From Pseudomonas viridiflava (GTDB taxonomy: Bacteria; Pseudomonadota; Gammaproteobacteria; Pseudomonadales; Pseudomonadaceae), in the NCBI RefSeq assembly GCF_900583165.1, contig NZ_UTKY01000091.1:62001-126000 (forward strand): a stretch of 64,000 nucleotides of DNA. The letters run 5' to 3'. The translations under genes were made by a program, and so were the position numbers. Shown in pieces: positions 7,604 to 16,908 of the stretch. A model generated the notes under the pieces. It ran no database searches. It was not told the origin of the DNA and saw nothing but the letters and a program-made list of their open reading frames with translations. Every line of letters begins with the position of its first letter. Position 1 is the first letter of the stretch.

Positions 7604-8778
7604 GCATTATCCGATTCGACAATGTCGACGTGATCTTCTCCAAAGACCCACGCGAAGCGCTCAAGCTGCTGGACCAGGGCATGAGCCGTAACGAGATCCT
7701 GAAAAAGACCGGGCAGATTGTCGGCGTTGAAAAAGCCAGCCTGGATGTAGAAAAAGGCGAGATCTGCGTGCTGATGGGCCTGTCGGGCTCCGGCAAATCC
7801 AGCCTGCTGCGGTGCATCAACGGCCTCAATACCGTCAGCCGTGGCCAGCTGTTTGTAGAGCATGAAGGTCGTCAGATCGACATCGCTTCCTGCACACCCG
7901 CGGAGCTCAAAATGATGCGCACCAAGCGCATCGCCATGGTGTTCCAGAAATTCGCCCTGATGCCTTGGCTGACGGTGCGCGAAAACATCAGCTTCGGCCT
8001 CGAAATGCAGGGCCGCCCCGAGAAAGACCGACGCAAGCTGGTGGATGAAAAACTCGAGCTGGTGGGCCTGACGCAGTGGCGAAACAAGAAGCCGGACGAA
8101 CTCTCCGGCGGCATGCAGCAACGTGTCGGCCTGGCCCGTGCGCTGGCGATGGACGCCGATATCTTGCTGATGGACGAACCCTTCTCGGCCCTCGACCCGT
8201 TGATCCGCCAAGGCTTGCAAGACGAGCTGCTGGAACTGCAACGCAAGCTGAGCAAGACCATCGTGTTCGTGAGCCACGACTTGGATGAGGCGCTCAAATT
8301 GGGCAGCCGCATCGCAATCATGAAAGACGGCAAGATCATCCAGTACAGCGTGCCGGAAGAGATCGTGCTGAACCCGGCGGACGACTATGTGCGTACCTTC
8401 GTCGCCCATACCAACCCGCTGAACGTACTGTGCGGCCGCAGCCTGATGCGCACTGTGGATAACTGCACCCACGTCAACGGCTCTATCAGCCTCGACCCAG
8501 GTGGCGACTCGTGGCTGGACCTGACCGAGGGCAACGTGATCAAGGGCGCACGCCAGAATGGCACGCCGTTGAACCTGCAGAACTGGGCGCCGGGGCAAGC
8601 GGTGGAAGGGTTGGGTCGGGTACCGACGCTGGTGGACTCCAATATCGGCATGCGCGATGCGTTGCAGATTCGGTATCACACCGGGAATAAGTTGGTGTTG
8701 CATGACAACAATAAGGTGGTGGGGATCTTGGGCGACAGCGAGCTCTACCATGCCTTGCTAGGCAAGAACCTGGGCTAA
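7600..8778 (+). CDS. cbcV: Choline ABC transporter, ATP-binding protein with CBS-like tail
   Basis: A 392-residue ATPase of the ProV/OpuAA type. Walker A is GLSGSGKSS (about residue 65), the signature is LSGGMQQRVGLARAL, Walker B is ILLMDEPFSALDP, and the switch histidine lies in FVSHDLDEA. The roughly 110-residue C-terminal extension matches the CBS region that senses ionic strength or regulates osmolyte importers. It forms an operon with cbcX and cbcW and is followed by a REP doublet. Confidence 0.9.
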   Translation: MSIIRFDNVDVIFSKDPREALKLLDQGMSRNEILKKTGQIVGVEKASLDVEKGEICVLMGLSGSGKSSLLRCINGLNTVSRGQLFVEHEGRQIDIASCTPAELKMMRTKRIAMVFQKFALMPWLTVRENISFGLEMQGRPEKDRRKLVDEKLELVGLTQWRNKKPDELSGGMQQRVGLARALAMDADILLMDEPFSALDPLIRQGLQDELLELQRKLSKTIVFVSHDLDEALKLGSRIAIMKDGKIIQYSVPEEIVLNPADDYVRTFVAHTNPLNVLCGRSLMRTVDNCTHVNGSISLDPGGDSWLDLTEGNVIKGARQNGTPLNLQNWAPGQAVEGLGRVPTLVDSNIGMRDALQIRYHTGNKLVLHDNNKVVGILGDSELYHALLGKNLG

Positions 8779-8814
8779 CAAACACTGCAAACCCAACTGT
8801 AGAAACTGGGTCAA

Positions 8815-8904
8815 TGTGGGAGGGGGCTTGCCCCCGATAGCAGTGGATCAGTAACAGATGTACTGACTGACACACTGCAATCGGGGGCAAGCCCCCTCCC
8901 ACAT
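8815..8904. repeat. REP doublet between cbcV and betT
   Basis: Head-to-head arms of the standard type with a TGTACTGACTGACACACTG centre. It separates the convergent cbcV and betT. Confidence 0.9.
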
Positions 8905-8966
8905 TTGAATCTGTTTACACAGTTGGACCCAGCAGTGTCAGTGAGGACACTGCCAGGCTTCAACTA

Positions 8967-10958
8967 TCAGCTATAGACCCGGCCAAGGAGCTGCCGATGG
9001 CTTTCAAACTGATCGAGCACGTCCCGGGTGATCTGGTCCTGGGTAAAGCCCATCAGGTCGTATTCCTGAGGCCCGTTGTGCAGGTACACCTCTGCACGGT
9101 AGTAGCGGGTGCGTTCTTCTTCAGGCAAATCAGTCGGTGCCGACGAGTAAGCATCCAGGCTCACTTCGTAGACAAACGGGTTGCCCTCTTCCATCTCGAT
9201 ACGCACGCCGATGCAACGCTTGGATTTACCCAGCAGCGTCTGCACTTCCAACCCTTGGTCACGCAGGGCAACGGCGGCTTCTTCCAACGCCGGCGTTACG
9301 TGCTTGTCCATGAAGCGTTGCACCGTACCCTGGCTCGGTTGCAGGTCCAGGGCAGTCAGGCGCTCGCTGAAACCCCGACGGCCACGCTCGGCCAATTGCG
9401 CCTGCTCTTGTTCGATGGCCACGTCTTGGCGCATCGCCTTGTGCAGACCGAACATAAAGAACACCAGCACCACCGAGAACGGCAGCCCTGCCAGCACCAC
9501 CATGGTTTGCATGGCCTGGAAGTTGCCGGCAAACAGCAGGCCGATAGTCACCAACGTAATGACCGCCGACCAGAAGATCCGCAGCCAGTGCGGTGCGTCT
9601 TCATCCACATTGCCGCCTTTGCAGGAAAGGTTGGCCATCATCACCGCGCCGGAATCCGCCGGGGTCAGGAACAACACAAAGCCCACAAAAATCGACACAC
9701 CGATGACGATCTTCGACGCCGGGTAATGCTCAAGCAGTTGGTAGATGGCCATCGATGGCTGTTCCAACGCCGTCTTGCCCAATTCCACGGCACCGTGGTT
9801 GAGTACCAGGTCCAACGCCGAGTTACCAAAGATCGACAGCCACGCCAGGGTGAAGCCCAGCGGGATCAGCAGCACGCCGGCCACCAGTTCACGCACCGTG
9901 CGACCACGGGAAATACGCGCGATGAACATGCCCACGAATGGCGCCCAGGAAATCCACCAGGCCCAGTAGAACAGGGTCCACAGGCCCATCCAGCCTTCGG
10001 TCTTGGCGGCGTCGCCTTCGTACACATAGAGGTCGAAGGTTTTCAGCACGATACCGTTGAGGTAGTCACCGGTGTTTTGCACCAGGCCATTGAGCAGGTG
10101 CAGGGTCGGGCCGAACAGCAATACAAAGATCAGCAGGCCGCTGAACAGCACGATGTTGAGGTTGGACAAGCGCCGAATGCCGTTCTCCACCCCCGACACG
10201 GCGGCGATGGTCGCCACGGTGCTCATCACGATGATCACGATCAGCAGATTGGTGTTGTTGTGCGCCATGCCGAACAGGTTTTCCAACCCGGACGACACTT
10301 GCATCGCGCCAATCCCCAGGTTGGTCACCAGGCCCAGCAAGGTCACAAACATGCCGAAGCCGTCTACCGCGTGGCCGGCCGCGCCCTTCACCCAACGCTC
10401 GCCCACCAGCGGGTACAGCGCCGAACGCAAGGCCAGCGGCTGATTATGACGGTAGGCGAAATACGCCACGGCCAGGCCGACCAGCGCATAGATCGCCCAG
10501 CCGTGCAGGCCCCAGTGCAGGAAGGTCAGTTGCAATGCCTGGCGTGCGGCCGTGTTGCTGGCGGCCACGCCTTCGGGCGGGTTGAAGTAGTGGTCCAACG
10601 GCTCCGACGCGCCGAAGTACAGCAGCGAAATGCCGATACCCGACGAGAACAACATGCCGGCCCAAGCGCCGTAGCTGAAGTCCGGGGTGTCGTCCTTGCT
10701 GCCCAGTTTCAGTTTGCCGTACGAGGAAAACGCCAGCCCCACCACGAACACGAGGTAGGCGGCGATGACCACCATGTAATACCAGCCAAAGCTTTTAGAC
10801 AGCCAGGCCTGGGCAACACCGAGCAAGCGCCCGGCCTCCTGCGGGGCGATGATCAGGATGGCGGTCAACAACAGAATCAACGCGGTGGAGGTGTAGAACA
10901 CCCAACCGTTGACCCGCACCTTTTCTGGCGGGGTCTTTATAAGAGAGGCAGAACTCAT
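8967..10958 (-). CDS. betT: BCCT-family choline transporter
   Basis: A 663-residue betaine/choline/carnitine transporter with twelve hydrophobic segments (about residues 15–510) and a cytoplasmic C-terminal domain of about 150 residues, the long tail seen in osmotically regulated BetT. The family region is visible at SSGIGISLLYFGASEPLDHY and in the Trp-rich YWAWWISWAPFVG of the substrate path. It imports choline with protons or sodium for conversion by BetB/BetA. ATG 10958 (MSSASLIKTPPEK) is chosen because GGAG lies ten bases upstream; an in-frame codon further up would add about 49 unlikely residues. It is divergent from betI, with the operator between. Confidence 0.9.
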   Translation of the reverse strand: MSSASLIKTPPEKVRVNGWVFYTSTALILLLTAILIIAPQEAGRLLGVAQAWLSKSFGWYYMVVIAAYLVFVVGLAFSSYGKLKLGSKDDTPDFSYGAWAGMLFSSGIGISLLYFGASEPLDHYFNPPEGVAASNTAARQALQLTFLHWGLHGWAIYALVGLAVAYFAYRHNQPLALRSALYPLVGERWVKGAAGHAVDGFGMFVTLLGLVTNLGIGAMQVSSGLENLFGMAHNNTNLLIVIIVMSTVATIAAVSGVENGIRRLSNLNIVLFSGLLIFVLLFGPTLHLLNGLVQNTGDYLNGIVLKTFDLYVYEGDAAKTEGWMGLWTLFYWAWWISWAPFVGMFIARISRGRTVRELVAGVLLIPLGFTLAWLSIFGNSALDLVLNHGAVELGKTALEQPSMAIYQLLEHYPASKIVIGVSIFVGFVLFLTPADSGAVMMANLSCKGGNVDEDAPHWLRIFWSAVITLVTIGLLFAGNFQAMQTMVVLAGLPFSVVLVFFMFGLHKAMRQDVAIEQEQAQLAERGRRGFSERLTALDLQPSQGTVQRFMDKHVTPALEEAAVALRDQGLEVQTLLGKSKRCIGVRIEMEEGNPFVYEVSLDAYSSAPTDLPEEERTRYYRAEVYLHNGPQEYDLMGFTQDQITRDVLDQFESHRQLLGRVYS

Positions 10959-11177
10959 GGCGCAGATGCTCCGGGCAGTGCGAAAGAGAAACACAAGGCA
11001 ACGGTTATCCCGGGACATCGATTTTTCGGCAGTCGACGGACGGGTGTTATAAAGACACCCCGAAAATCCTTGGGCCCCGACGCGAGCGGTACACGGGGGT
11101 TTCAAGGGTTTTTGCAGGTGTCAGATGTCACCGCCTATTTGTAGGAAATACCTGTAGGCAGCGACCATTTGTCGCAG

Positions 11178-11206
11178 AGCTTATTCTTTGTTGATTGAAC
11201 GTTCAA
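11178..11206 (-). promoter_or_regulatory. Promoter of betT
   Basis: On the - strand TTGAAC (11206–11201), 17-bp spacer, TAAGCT (11183–11178). The -10 is weaker than on the betI side. The -35 lies in the other half of the same palindrome. Confidence 0.5.
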
Positions 11207-11210
11207 TCAA
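11191..11210. promoter_or_regulatory. BetI operator: perfect 20-bp palindrome
   Basis: TTGATTGAACGTTCAATCAA is perfectly symmetric, as expected for a TetR-type dimer. It lies between betT (leftward) and betI (rightward), 70 bases before betI. Each half contains TTGAAC, which is at correct spacing to serve as -35 for one of the two divergent promoters. BetI of other bacteria represses both units until choline is present; that function is inferred here. Confidence 0.85.
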
Positions 11211-11223
11211 AACAAAATAGACT
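11195..11223 (+). promoter_or_regulatory. Promoter of betI–betB–betA
   Basis: TTGAAC (11195–11200), 17-bp spacer, TAGACT (11218–11223). The -35 is inside the BetI palindrome, so bound repressor would block polymerase directly. Confidence 0.65.
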
Positions 11224-11279
11224 GGCCTTCAAGCCGACGGACGTTATCGCCTGTCGGCAGGCCTAAGGAGAGGTGCTAC

Positions 11280-11873
11280 ATGCCCAAGGTCGGTATGCAA
11301 CCCATACGCCGCCAGCAGTTGATCGAAGCCACGATGACGGCCATCGATCAGGTCGGGATGGGAGATGCCAGCATTGCGCTGATCGCCCGTTTGGCCGGCG
11401 TCTCGAACGGCATCATCAGTCACTACTTCAAGGACAAGAACGGCCTTATTGCAGCGACGATGCGCTATTTGATGAACGCGCTGATCGACAACGTCCACGA
11501 ACGCAGGCGTGCGCTGACGGACGACAGCCCACGGGCACATCTTCAGGTGATCATCGAGGGCAACTTCGACGCCAGCCAGGTCAACGGCCCGGCAATGAAA
11601 ACCTGGTTGGCCTTTTGGGCCACCAGCATGCACCACCCGTCATTGCACCGGTTGCAGCGCATCAACGATCAGCGTCTGTATTCCAACCTGTGCTGCCAGT
11701 TCCGCCGAGTGCTGCCGCTACCGCACGCACGCAAAGCAGCCCGAGGCCTGGCGGCCCTGATCGACGGTTTGTGGTTGCGCGGCGCCCTGTCGGGAGACGC
11801 TTTCGACACGGCGCAGGCGCAACGGATCGCTTACGAATACATGGATTTCCAATTGGCCAAGCAGGTGAGTTAG
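11280..11873 (+). CDS. betI: BetI, choline-responsive TetR repressor
   Basis: A 197-residue TetR-family repressor. The helix-turn-helix is at about residues 30–52 (SIALIARLAGVSNGIISHYF), and the start MPKVGMQPIRRQQLIEATM is typical of BetI. The C-terminal helical domain would bind choline. It is the first gene of betI–betB–betA and faces the 20-bp operator. An AGGAGAGG ribosome site precedes the ATG. The length is as in other BetI proteins. Confidence 0.93.
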   Translation: MPKVGMQPIRRQQLIEATMTAIDQVGMGDASIALIARLAGVSNGIISHYFKDKNGLIAATMRYLMNALIDNVHERRRALTDDSPRAHLQVIIEGNFDASQVNGPAMKTWLAFWATSMHHPSLHRLQRINDQRLYSNLCCQFRRVLPLPHARKAARGLAALIDGLWLRGALSGDAFDTAQAQRIAYEYMDFQLAKQVS

Positions 11874-11905
11874 AGCACACATAACCGCTCAACCCCTGAA
11901 CGCTG

Positions 11906-11926
11906 CCGCACCGGCCTCCGGTGCGG
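11906..11926 (+). terminator. Intercistronic hairpin between betI and betB
   Basis: CCGCACCGG and CCGGTGCGG form a perfect 9-bp stem with a 3-base loop, with no U-tract. It is more likely an mRNA-stability element or partial attenuator between the repressor gene and the highly expressed enzyme genes than a full terminator. Confidence 0.55.
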
Positions 11927-11964
11927 TGGTCAACGCCAACCACTTATGCACTTGCGAGGACTTT

Positions 11965-13437
11965 ATGGCCCGTTTCGAACTGCAAAAACTCTACATTGAC
12001 GGCGGCTACAGCGACGCTGGCAGCGATGCCACCTTCGAAGCCATCAACCCGGCTAACGGTGAAGTTCTCGCCCAAGTGCAACGCGCAACGAAAGATGACG
12101 TTGAACGTGCCGTGGTCAGCGCTGAAAAGGGCCAGAAAATCTGGGCCGCCATGACCGCCATGGAGCGTTCGCGCATCCTGCGTCGTGCCGTCGACATCCT
12201 GCGCGAGCGCAACGACGAACTGGCCGCCCTGGAAACCCTGGACACCGGTAAAGCCTTCTCCGAAACCAAATACGTCGACATCGTTACCGGCGCCGACGTG
12301 CTGGAATACTACGCAGGCCTGGTGCCGGCGATTGAAGGCGAGCAGATCCCATTGCGCGACACCGCCTTCGTCTACACCCGCCGCGAACCGCTGGGCGTAG
12401 TCGCTGGTATCGGCGCGTGGAACTACCCGATCCAGATCGCCCTGTGGAAATCCGCGCCAGCCCTGGCCGCCGGTAACGCGATGATCTTCAAGCCAAGCGA
12501 AGTCACCTCGCTGACCACCCTGAAACTGGCCGAGATCTACACCGAAGCCGGCGTTCCGGCTGGTGTGTTCAACGTACTGACCGGCAGCGGCCGTGAAGTC
12601 GGCACCTGGCTGACCGAGCACCCGCGTATCGAGAAAATCTCGTTCACCGGCGGCACCGACACCGGCAAGAAAGTCATGGCCAGCGCTTCGAGCTCTTCGC
12701 TCAAAGACGTGACCATGGAACTGGGCGGCAAGTCGCCGCTGATCATCTTCGACGACGCCGATCTGGATCGCGCCGCCGACACCGCGATGATGGCCAACTT
12801 CTACAGCTCCGGTCAGGTCTGCACCAACGGCACCCGTGTGTTCGTGCCCAAGCACCTGCAAGCGGCGTTCGAAGCCAAGATCGTCGAGCGCGTTGCGCGT
12901 ATTCGCATTGGCAACCCGGAAGACGAAAACACCAACTTCGGCCCGCTGGTCAGCTTTGCCCACATGGAAAGCGTGCTGGGCTACATCGCCAAGGGCAAAG
13001 AGCAAGGCGCGCGCCTGCTGTGCGGCGGCGACCGCCTGACCGACGGCGACTTCGCCAACGGCGCGTTCGTGGCCCCGACCGTGTTCACCGACTGCACCGA
13101 CGACATGGTCATCGTGCGTGAAGAAATCTTCGGCCCAGTAATGAGCATCCTCTCCTACGAGACCGAAGAAGAAGTGATCCGCCGCGCCAACGACACCGAC
13201 TTCGGCCTGGCGGCTGGCCTGGTCACCAAAGACCTGAACCGCGCACACCGCGTGATTCATCAGCTGGAAGCAGGTATCTGCTGGATCAACGCCTGGGGCG
13301 AGTCCGACGCGAAGATGCCGGTCGGTGGCTACAAGCAATCCGGTGTTGGCCGTGAGAACGGGATCAGCTCGTTGAACAACTTCACCCGCATCAAATCGGT
13401 ACAGGTTGAGCTGGGCGATTACGCCTCGGTGTTCTAA
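11965..13437 (+). CDS. betB: Betaine aldehyde dehydrogenase
   Basis: A 490-residue NAD(P)+-dependent aldehyde dehydrogenase that oxidises betaine aldehyde to glycine betaine. The catalytic Cys lies in SGQVCTNGTRVF (about residue 286) and the general-base Glu in MELGGKSPLIIF (about 252); the cofactor loop is FTGGTDTGKK. The length equals that of well-known BetB. The start ATG follows GAGGA at optimum spacing. It lies between betI and betA, the usual order. The product is used as osmoprotectant or demethylated under GbdR control. Confidence 0.95.
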   Translation: MARFELQKLYIDGGYSDAGSDATFEAINPANGEVLAQVQRATKDDVERAVVSAEKGQKIWAAMTAMERSRILRRAVDILRERNDELAALETLDTGKAFSETKYVDIVTGADVLEYYAGLVPAIEGEQIPLRDTAFVYTRREPLGVVAGIGAWNYPIQIALWKSAPALAAGNAMIFKPSEVTSLTTLKLAEIYTEAGVPAGVFNVLTGSGREVGTWLTEHPRIEKISFTGGTDTGKKVMASASSSSLKDVTMELGGKSPLIIFDDADLDRAADTAMMANFYSSGQVCTNGTRVFVPKHLQAAFEAKIVERVARIRIGNPEDENTNFGPLVSFAHMESVLGYIAKGKEQGARLLCGGDRLTDGDFANGAFVAPTVFTDCTDDMVIVREEIFGPVMSILSYETEEEVIRRANDTDFGLAAGLVTKDLNRAHRVIHQLEAGICWINAWGESDAKMPVGGYKQSGVGRENGISSLNNFTRIKSVQVELGDYASVF

Positions 13438-13467
13438 GAGCCGAGCCTTGTATTGCCTGTGAGTGCC

Positions 13468-13542
13468 CTATCGCAGGCAAGCCAGCTCCCACATTTGACG
13501 CTGTGAACCCGATCAAATGTGGGAGGGGGCTTGCCCCCGATG
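13468..13542. repeat. Degenerate REP doublet between betB and betA
   Basis: A diverged left arm (ATCGCAGGCAAGCCAGCTCCC) is followed by a standard right arm GTGGGAGGGGGCTTGCCCCC. The left arm has lost the G:C-run symmetry of the others and looks like an older or different REP class. It sits inside the bet operon. Confidence 0.75.
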
Positions 13543-13581
13543 AGGCCCTACCTGACCACACTTCAAAAAGGGGTACATCCA

Positions 13582-15285
13582 ATGTCCCAAGAATACGATT
13601 ACATCATTGTGGGTGCCGGCTCCGCCGGTAACACCCTGGCGACCCGTCTGACCGAAGACGAAGGCGTCACCGTTTTGCTGCTGGAAGCCGGCGGCCCAGA
13701 CTACCGTCTCGACTTCCGTACCCAGATGCCAGCCGCTCTGGCGTTCCCACTGCAAGGCCGCCGCTACAACTGGGCCTACGAAACCGATCCAGAGCCACAC
13801 ATGGACGGCCGCCGTATGGAATGTGGTCGCGGCAAGGGCCTGGGTGGCTCGTCGCTGATCAACGGCATGTGCTACATCCGTGGCAACGCCATGGACTACG
13901 ACAACTGGGCGAAACTGCCGGGCCTGGAAAACTGGACCTACCTGGATTGCCTGCCCTATTTCAGAAAAGCTGAAACTCGGGACATCGGCCCGAACGATTG
14001 GCACGGTGGCGACGGCCCGGTCAGCGTGACCACGCCTAAAGCCGGCAACAACCCGCTGTTCCACGCCATGGTTGAAGCCGGCGTACAAGCCGGTTACCCG
14101 CGCACCGTCGACCTTAACGGTTACCAGCAAGAAGGCTTCGGCCCGATGGACCGCACCGTGACGCCTAAAGGTCGTCGCGCCAGTACCGCTCGCGGTTACT
14201 TGGACACCGCCAAGAAGCGCTCGACGCTGACCATCGTCACCCACGCCCTCACCGACAAAGTACTGTTCGAAGGCAAGCGTGCCGTTGGCGTGCGTTACCT
14301 GATCGGCGCCGCCGAAGAGCGCGTTGAAGCCCGCGCCCGCAAAGAAGTACTGGTGTGCAGCGGCGCAATCGCGTCGCCGCAACTGCTGCAACGCTCCGGT
14401 GTTGGCCCGGCCAAACTGCTGGAAAGCCTCGACATCCCGGTGGTCCACGACCTGCCCGGCGTCGGCGAAAACCTGCAGGATCACCTTGAGTTGTACCTGC
14501 AATATGCGTGCACCCAACCGGTGTCGCTGTACCCGTCGCTGCTCTGGTACAACCAACCGGCCATTGGTGCCGAGTGGCTGTTCAACGGCACTGGCATCGG
14601 CGCCAGCAACCAGTTCGAAGCGGGCGGGTTTATCCGTACCCGTGAAGAATTCGAATGGCCGAACATCCAGTACCACTTCCTGCCGGTCGCGATTAACTAC
14701 AACGGCAGCAACGGTGTGAAAGAGCACGGTTTCCAGGCGCACATGGGCTCCATGCGTTCGCCGAGCCGTGGTCGTATCCAGCTGAAGTCGAAGAACCCAC
14801 GGGACTACCCGAGCATCCTCTTCAACTACATGGCCACCGAGCAGGACTGGCAGGAATTCCGCGACGGCATCCGCCTGACCCGTGAAATCATGCAACAGCC
14901 GGCTTTGGACCAATACCGTGGCCGCGAAATCAGCCCGGGCATCGAAGTGCAAACCGATGAGCAGTTGGACACGTTCATCCGCGAGCACGCCGAAACCGCG
15001 TTCCACCCGTCCTGCTCGTGCAAGATGGGCACCGACGAGATGGCCGTAGTGGACGGCGAAGGCCGAGTGCATGGCATGCAGGGCCTGCGTGTGGTGGATG
15101 CGTCGATCATGCCGATCATCACCACCGGCAACCTGAACGCGCCGACGATCATGATCGCCGAGAAAATCGCCGACAAGATCCGTGGCCGCCAGCCGCTGGC
15201 GCGCAGCACCGCCGACTACTACGTCGCCGGCGATGCACCGGTACGTGGCAAGCCGATGCGTGAAGTGGGCCCGACTGCGCAGTAA
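13582..15285 (+). CDS. betA: Choline dehydrogenase
   Basis: A 567-residue GMC-family flavoenzyme oxidising choline to betaine aldehyde (and partly further) at the membrane, passing electrons to the respiratory chain. The FAD motif DYIIVGAGSAGNTLA begins at residue 5, the GMC signature is near GRGKGLGGSSLINGM, and the catalytic His is in FHPSCSCKMG (about residue 475) with the C-terminal TTGNLNAPTIM. ATG 13582 (MSQEYDYI) is chosen; earlier in-frame codons run into the REP element. Last gene of the bet operon, followed by a REP doublet. Confidence 0.95.
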   Translation: MSQEYDYIIVGAGSAGNTLATRLTEDEGVTVLLLEAGGPDYRLDFRTQMPAALAFPLQGRRYNWAYETDPEPHMDGRRMECGRGKGLGGSSLINGMCYIRGNAMDYDNWAKLPGLENWTYLDCLPYFRKAETRDIGPNDWHGGDGPVSVTTPKAGNNPLFHAMVEAGVQAGYPRTVDLNGYQQEGFGPMDRTVTPKGRRASTARGYLDTAKKRSTLTIVTHALTDKVLFEGKRAVGVRYLIGAAEERVEARARKEVLVCSGAIASPQLLQRSGVGPAKLLESLDIPVVHDLPGVGENLQDHLELYLQYACTQPVSLYPSLLWYNQPAIGAEWLFNGTGIGASNQFEAGGFIRTREEFEWPNIQYHFLPVAINYNGSNGVKEHGFQAHMGSMRSPSRGRIQLKSKNPRDYPSILFNYMATEQDWQEFRDGIRLTREIMQQPALDQYRGREISPGIEVQTDEQLDTFIREHAETAFHPSCSCKMGTDEMAVVDGEGRVHGMQGLRVVDASIMPIITTGNLNAPTIMIAEKIADKIRGRQPLARSTADYYVAGDAPVRGKPMREVGPTAQ

Positions 15286-15296
15286 CTGATAAACCG

Positions 15297-15380
15297 CCAT
15301 CGGGGGCAAGCCCCCTCCCACACTTGACCGCGCTCGCCTGTGCAACTCGGTCACCTGTGGGAGGGGGCTTGCCCCCGATG
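15297..15380. repeat. REP doublet (tail-to-tail) downstream of betA
   Basis: ATCGGGGGCAAGCCCCC and GTGGGAGGGGGCTTGCCCCC face outwards over a 40-base spacer. Confidence 0.88.
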
Positions 15381-15465
15381 AGGCCCGACCAGCCAATGCA
15401 AAACCCCTCCTTGATCAGCTACTCTGTCCGCCTGCCCGCGACGAGCCGCCCACAAGGAAGGCCCC

Positions 15466-16908
15466 ATGTTCGAACACCACACCACCCTCAAAAAACACTT
15501 CAGTGCCCTGCGCAGCCGCGCCGAATTCTTCTCCTTGCGCTACGTGCGCGAATCCAGCCAGCTCCTGTCGGTACGCAAGAACGTCGCCGAGCCACCCCAC
15601 CTTAACCACGACGAAGGCGCGATGCTCACCGTGCGTCTCAACGGCGTGGAAGCCTATGCCGCGACCAACGATATTTCCCTCGCCGGCCTGCAAGCCGCCC
15701 TTGAGCGTGCTGAACAGCAAGCCCTGCAGATCCTGCCCCACGCCCTGCTCGACCTGCGCGACCAGCCCGTCTCCAGCGATGTGGCCGATTACCTTTCCCC
15801 CGAGTTGAATCAAGCCTTCCCCTCCCTGAGCGACTGCTACCAACTGCTGGGCGACGAGTCTGCCGCCGTGCCCAAGGACGAGCGGCTGGTGAACTGGGAA
15901 GTCAGCCTGGGCCTCACCCATGTCGAGCAGATCTACCTCAACACGGCGGGCGCCGAACTGCGCCAGGCCCAGCGCTTCGTGTTCCCCGGCGTCAACGTCA
16001 CCGCCTACGACGGCAACGACAGCCAGAGCCGCACCCTGGGCGGCAGCAACTTTGGCCAGCAAGGCGGCTTTGATGTGATCAGCCGTTTCGGCCTGGTGGG
16101 CGCCGCGCCGCGTATCGCCGACGAAGCCCTGCAATTGCTGCTGGCGCCCAACACGCCCAATGGCCCGCGCGACCTGCTGTTGATGCCCGACCAGATGATC
16201 CTGCAGATCCACGAGTCCATCGGCCACCCGCTGGAACTGGACCGCATCCTGGGGGATGAGCGTAACTACGCCGGTACCAGCTTTGTGAAGGCCTGCGACT
16301 TCGGCCACCTGCAATACGGCTCGCCGTTGCTCAACGTGACCTTCGACCCGGATATCCCAGAGCAACTCGCCAGCTACAGCCATGACGACGACGGCACCCA
16401 GGCCAGCAAGCAGTTCCTGATCCGTGAAGGGTTGCTGCTCAAGCCGCTCGGCGGGGCGTTGTCGCAATACCGCTCGGGCATGGGCGGCGTGGCCAACAGC
16501 CGCGCCAGCAGTTGGAACCGGGCACCCATCGACCGTATGGCTAACCTGAATATCGAAGCCGGCGACAAGAGCCTGGCGCAGCTGATTGGCGGTATTGAAA
16601 GCGGCATCTTGATGTCGACCAACCGCTCGTGGTCCATCGACGATGCGCGCAACAAGTTCCAGTTCGGTTGCGAGTGGGGCCAGTTGATCGAAAACGGCGA
16701 GCTGAAGGGCGTGGTGAAAAACCCCAACTACCGGGCGATTTCCGCGCAGTTCTGGCGCAACCTCAGCGCCGTTGGTGACGCCAGCACGTTCAAGGTATTG
16801 GGCACGCCGAACTGCGGCAAGGGCGAACCCAACCAGGTGATCCGCGTCGGCCATGCGTCACCGGCCTGTGTGTTCAGCAACGTTGATGTGTTTGGGGGAG
16901 ATGCCTGA
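15466..16908 (+). CDS. TldD-type metalloprotease subunit
   Basis: A 480-residue TldD/PmbA-family protein. The zinc motif HExxxH is visible in IHESIGHPLELDRILGDERN (about residues 247–251), so this is the catalytic TldD-like partner. TldD–TldE heterodimers act on unfolded or ribosomally made peptides, for example microcin B17 maturation and CcdA degradation. The gene overlaps the next (TldE-like) by one base (TGATG), so the two form one unit. Pseudomonads usually also carry the housekeeping tldD and pmbA elsewhere, which would make this a second pair; no precursor-peptide gene was seen nearby. AAGGAAGG precedes the ATG. Family is sure; substrate unknown. Confidence 0.85.
   Translation: MFEHHTTLKKHFSALRSRAEFFSLRYVRESSQLLSVRKNVAEPPHLNHDEGAMLTVRLNGVEAYAATNDISLAGLQAALERAEQQALQILPHALLDLRDQPVSSDVADYLSPELNQAFPSLSDCYQLLGDESAAVPKDERLVNWEVSLGLTHVEQIYLNTAGAELRQAQRFVFPGVNVTAYDGNDSQSRTLGGSNFGQQGGFDVISRFGLVGAAPRIADEALQLLLAPNTPNGPRDLLLMPDQMILQIHESIGHPLELDRILGDERNYAGTSFVKACDFGHLQYGSPLLNVTFDPDIPEQLASYSHDDDGTQASKQFLIREGLLLKPLGGALSQYRSGMGGVANSRASSWNRAPIDRMANLNIEAGDKSLAQLIGGIESGILMSTNRSWSIDDARNKFQFGCEWGQLIENGELKGVVKNPNYRAISAQFWRNLSAVGDASTFKVLGTPNCGKGEPNQVIRVGHASPACVFSNVDVFGGDA

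Noticed and set aside
8997..11144. Very long open frame (about 700 codons) opposite betT
   Set aside because: It is the mirror of a well-conserved transporter; the product is His/Gln-rich without recognisable domains, as expected from third-position GC bias.
13513..15396. Long open frame opposite betA
   Set aside because: Composition is that of an antisense shadow, and it runs into REP elements at both ends. betA itself has clear motifs.
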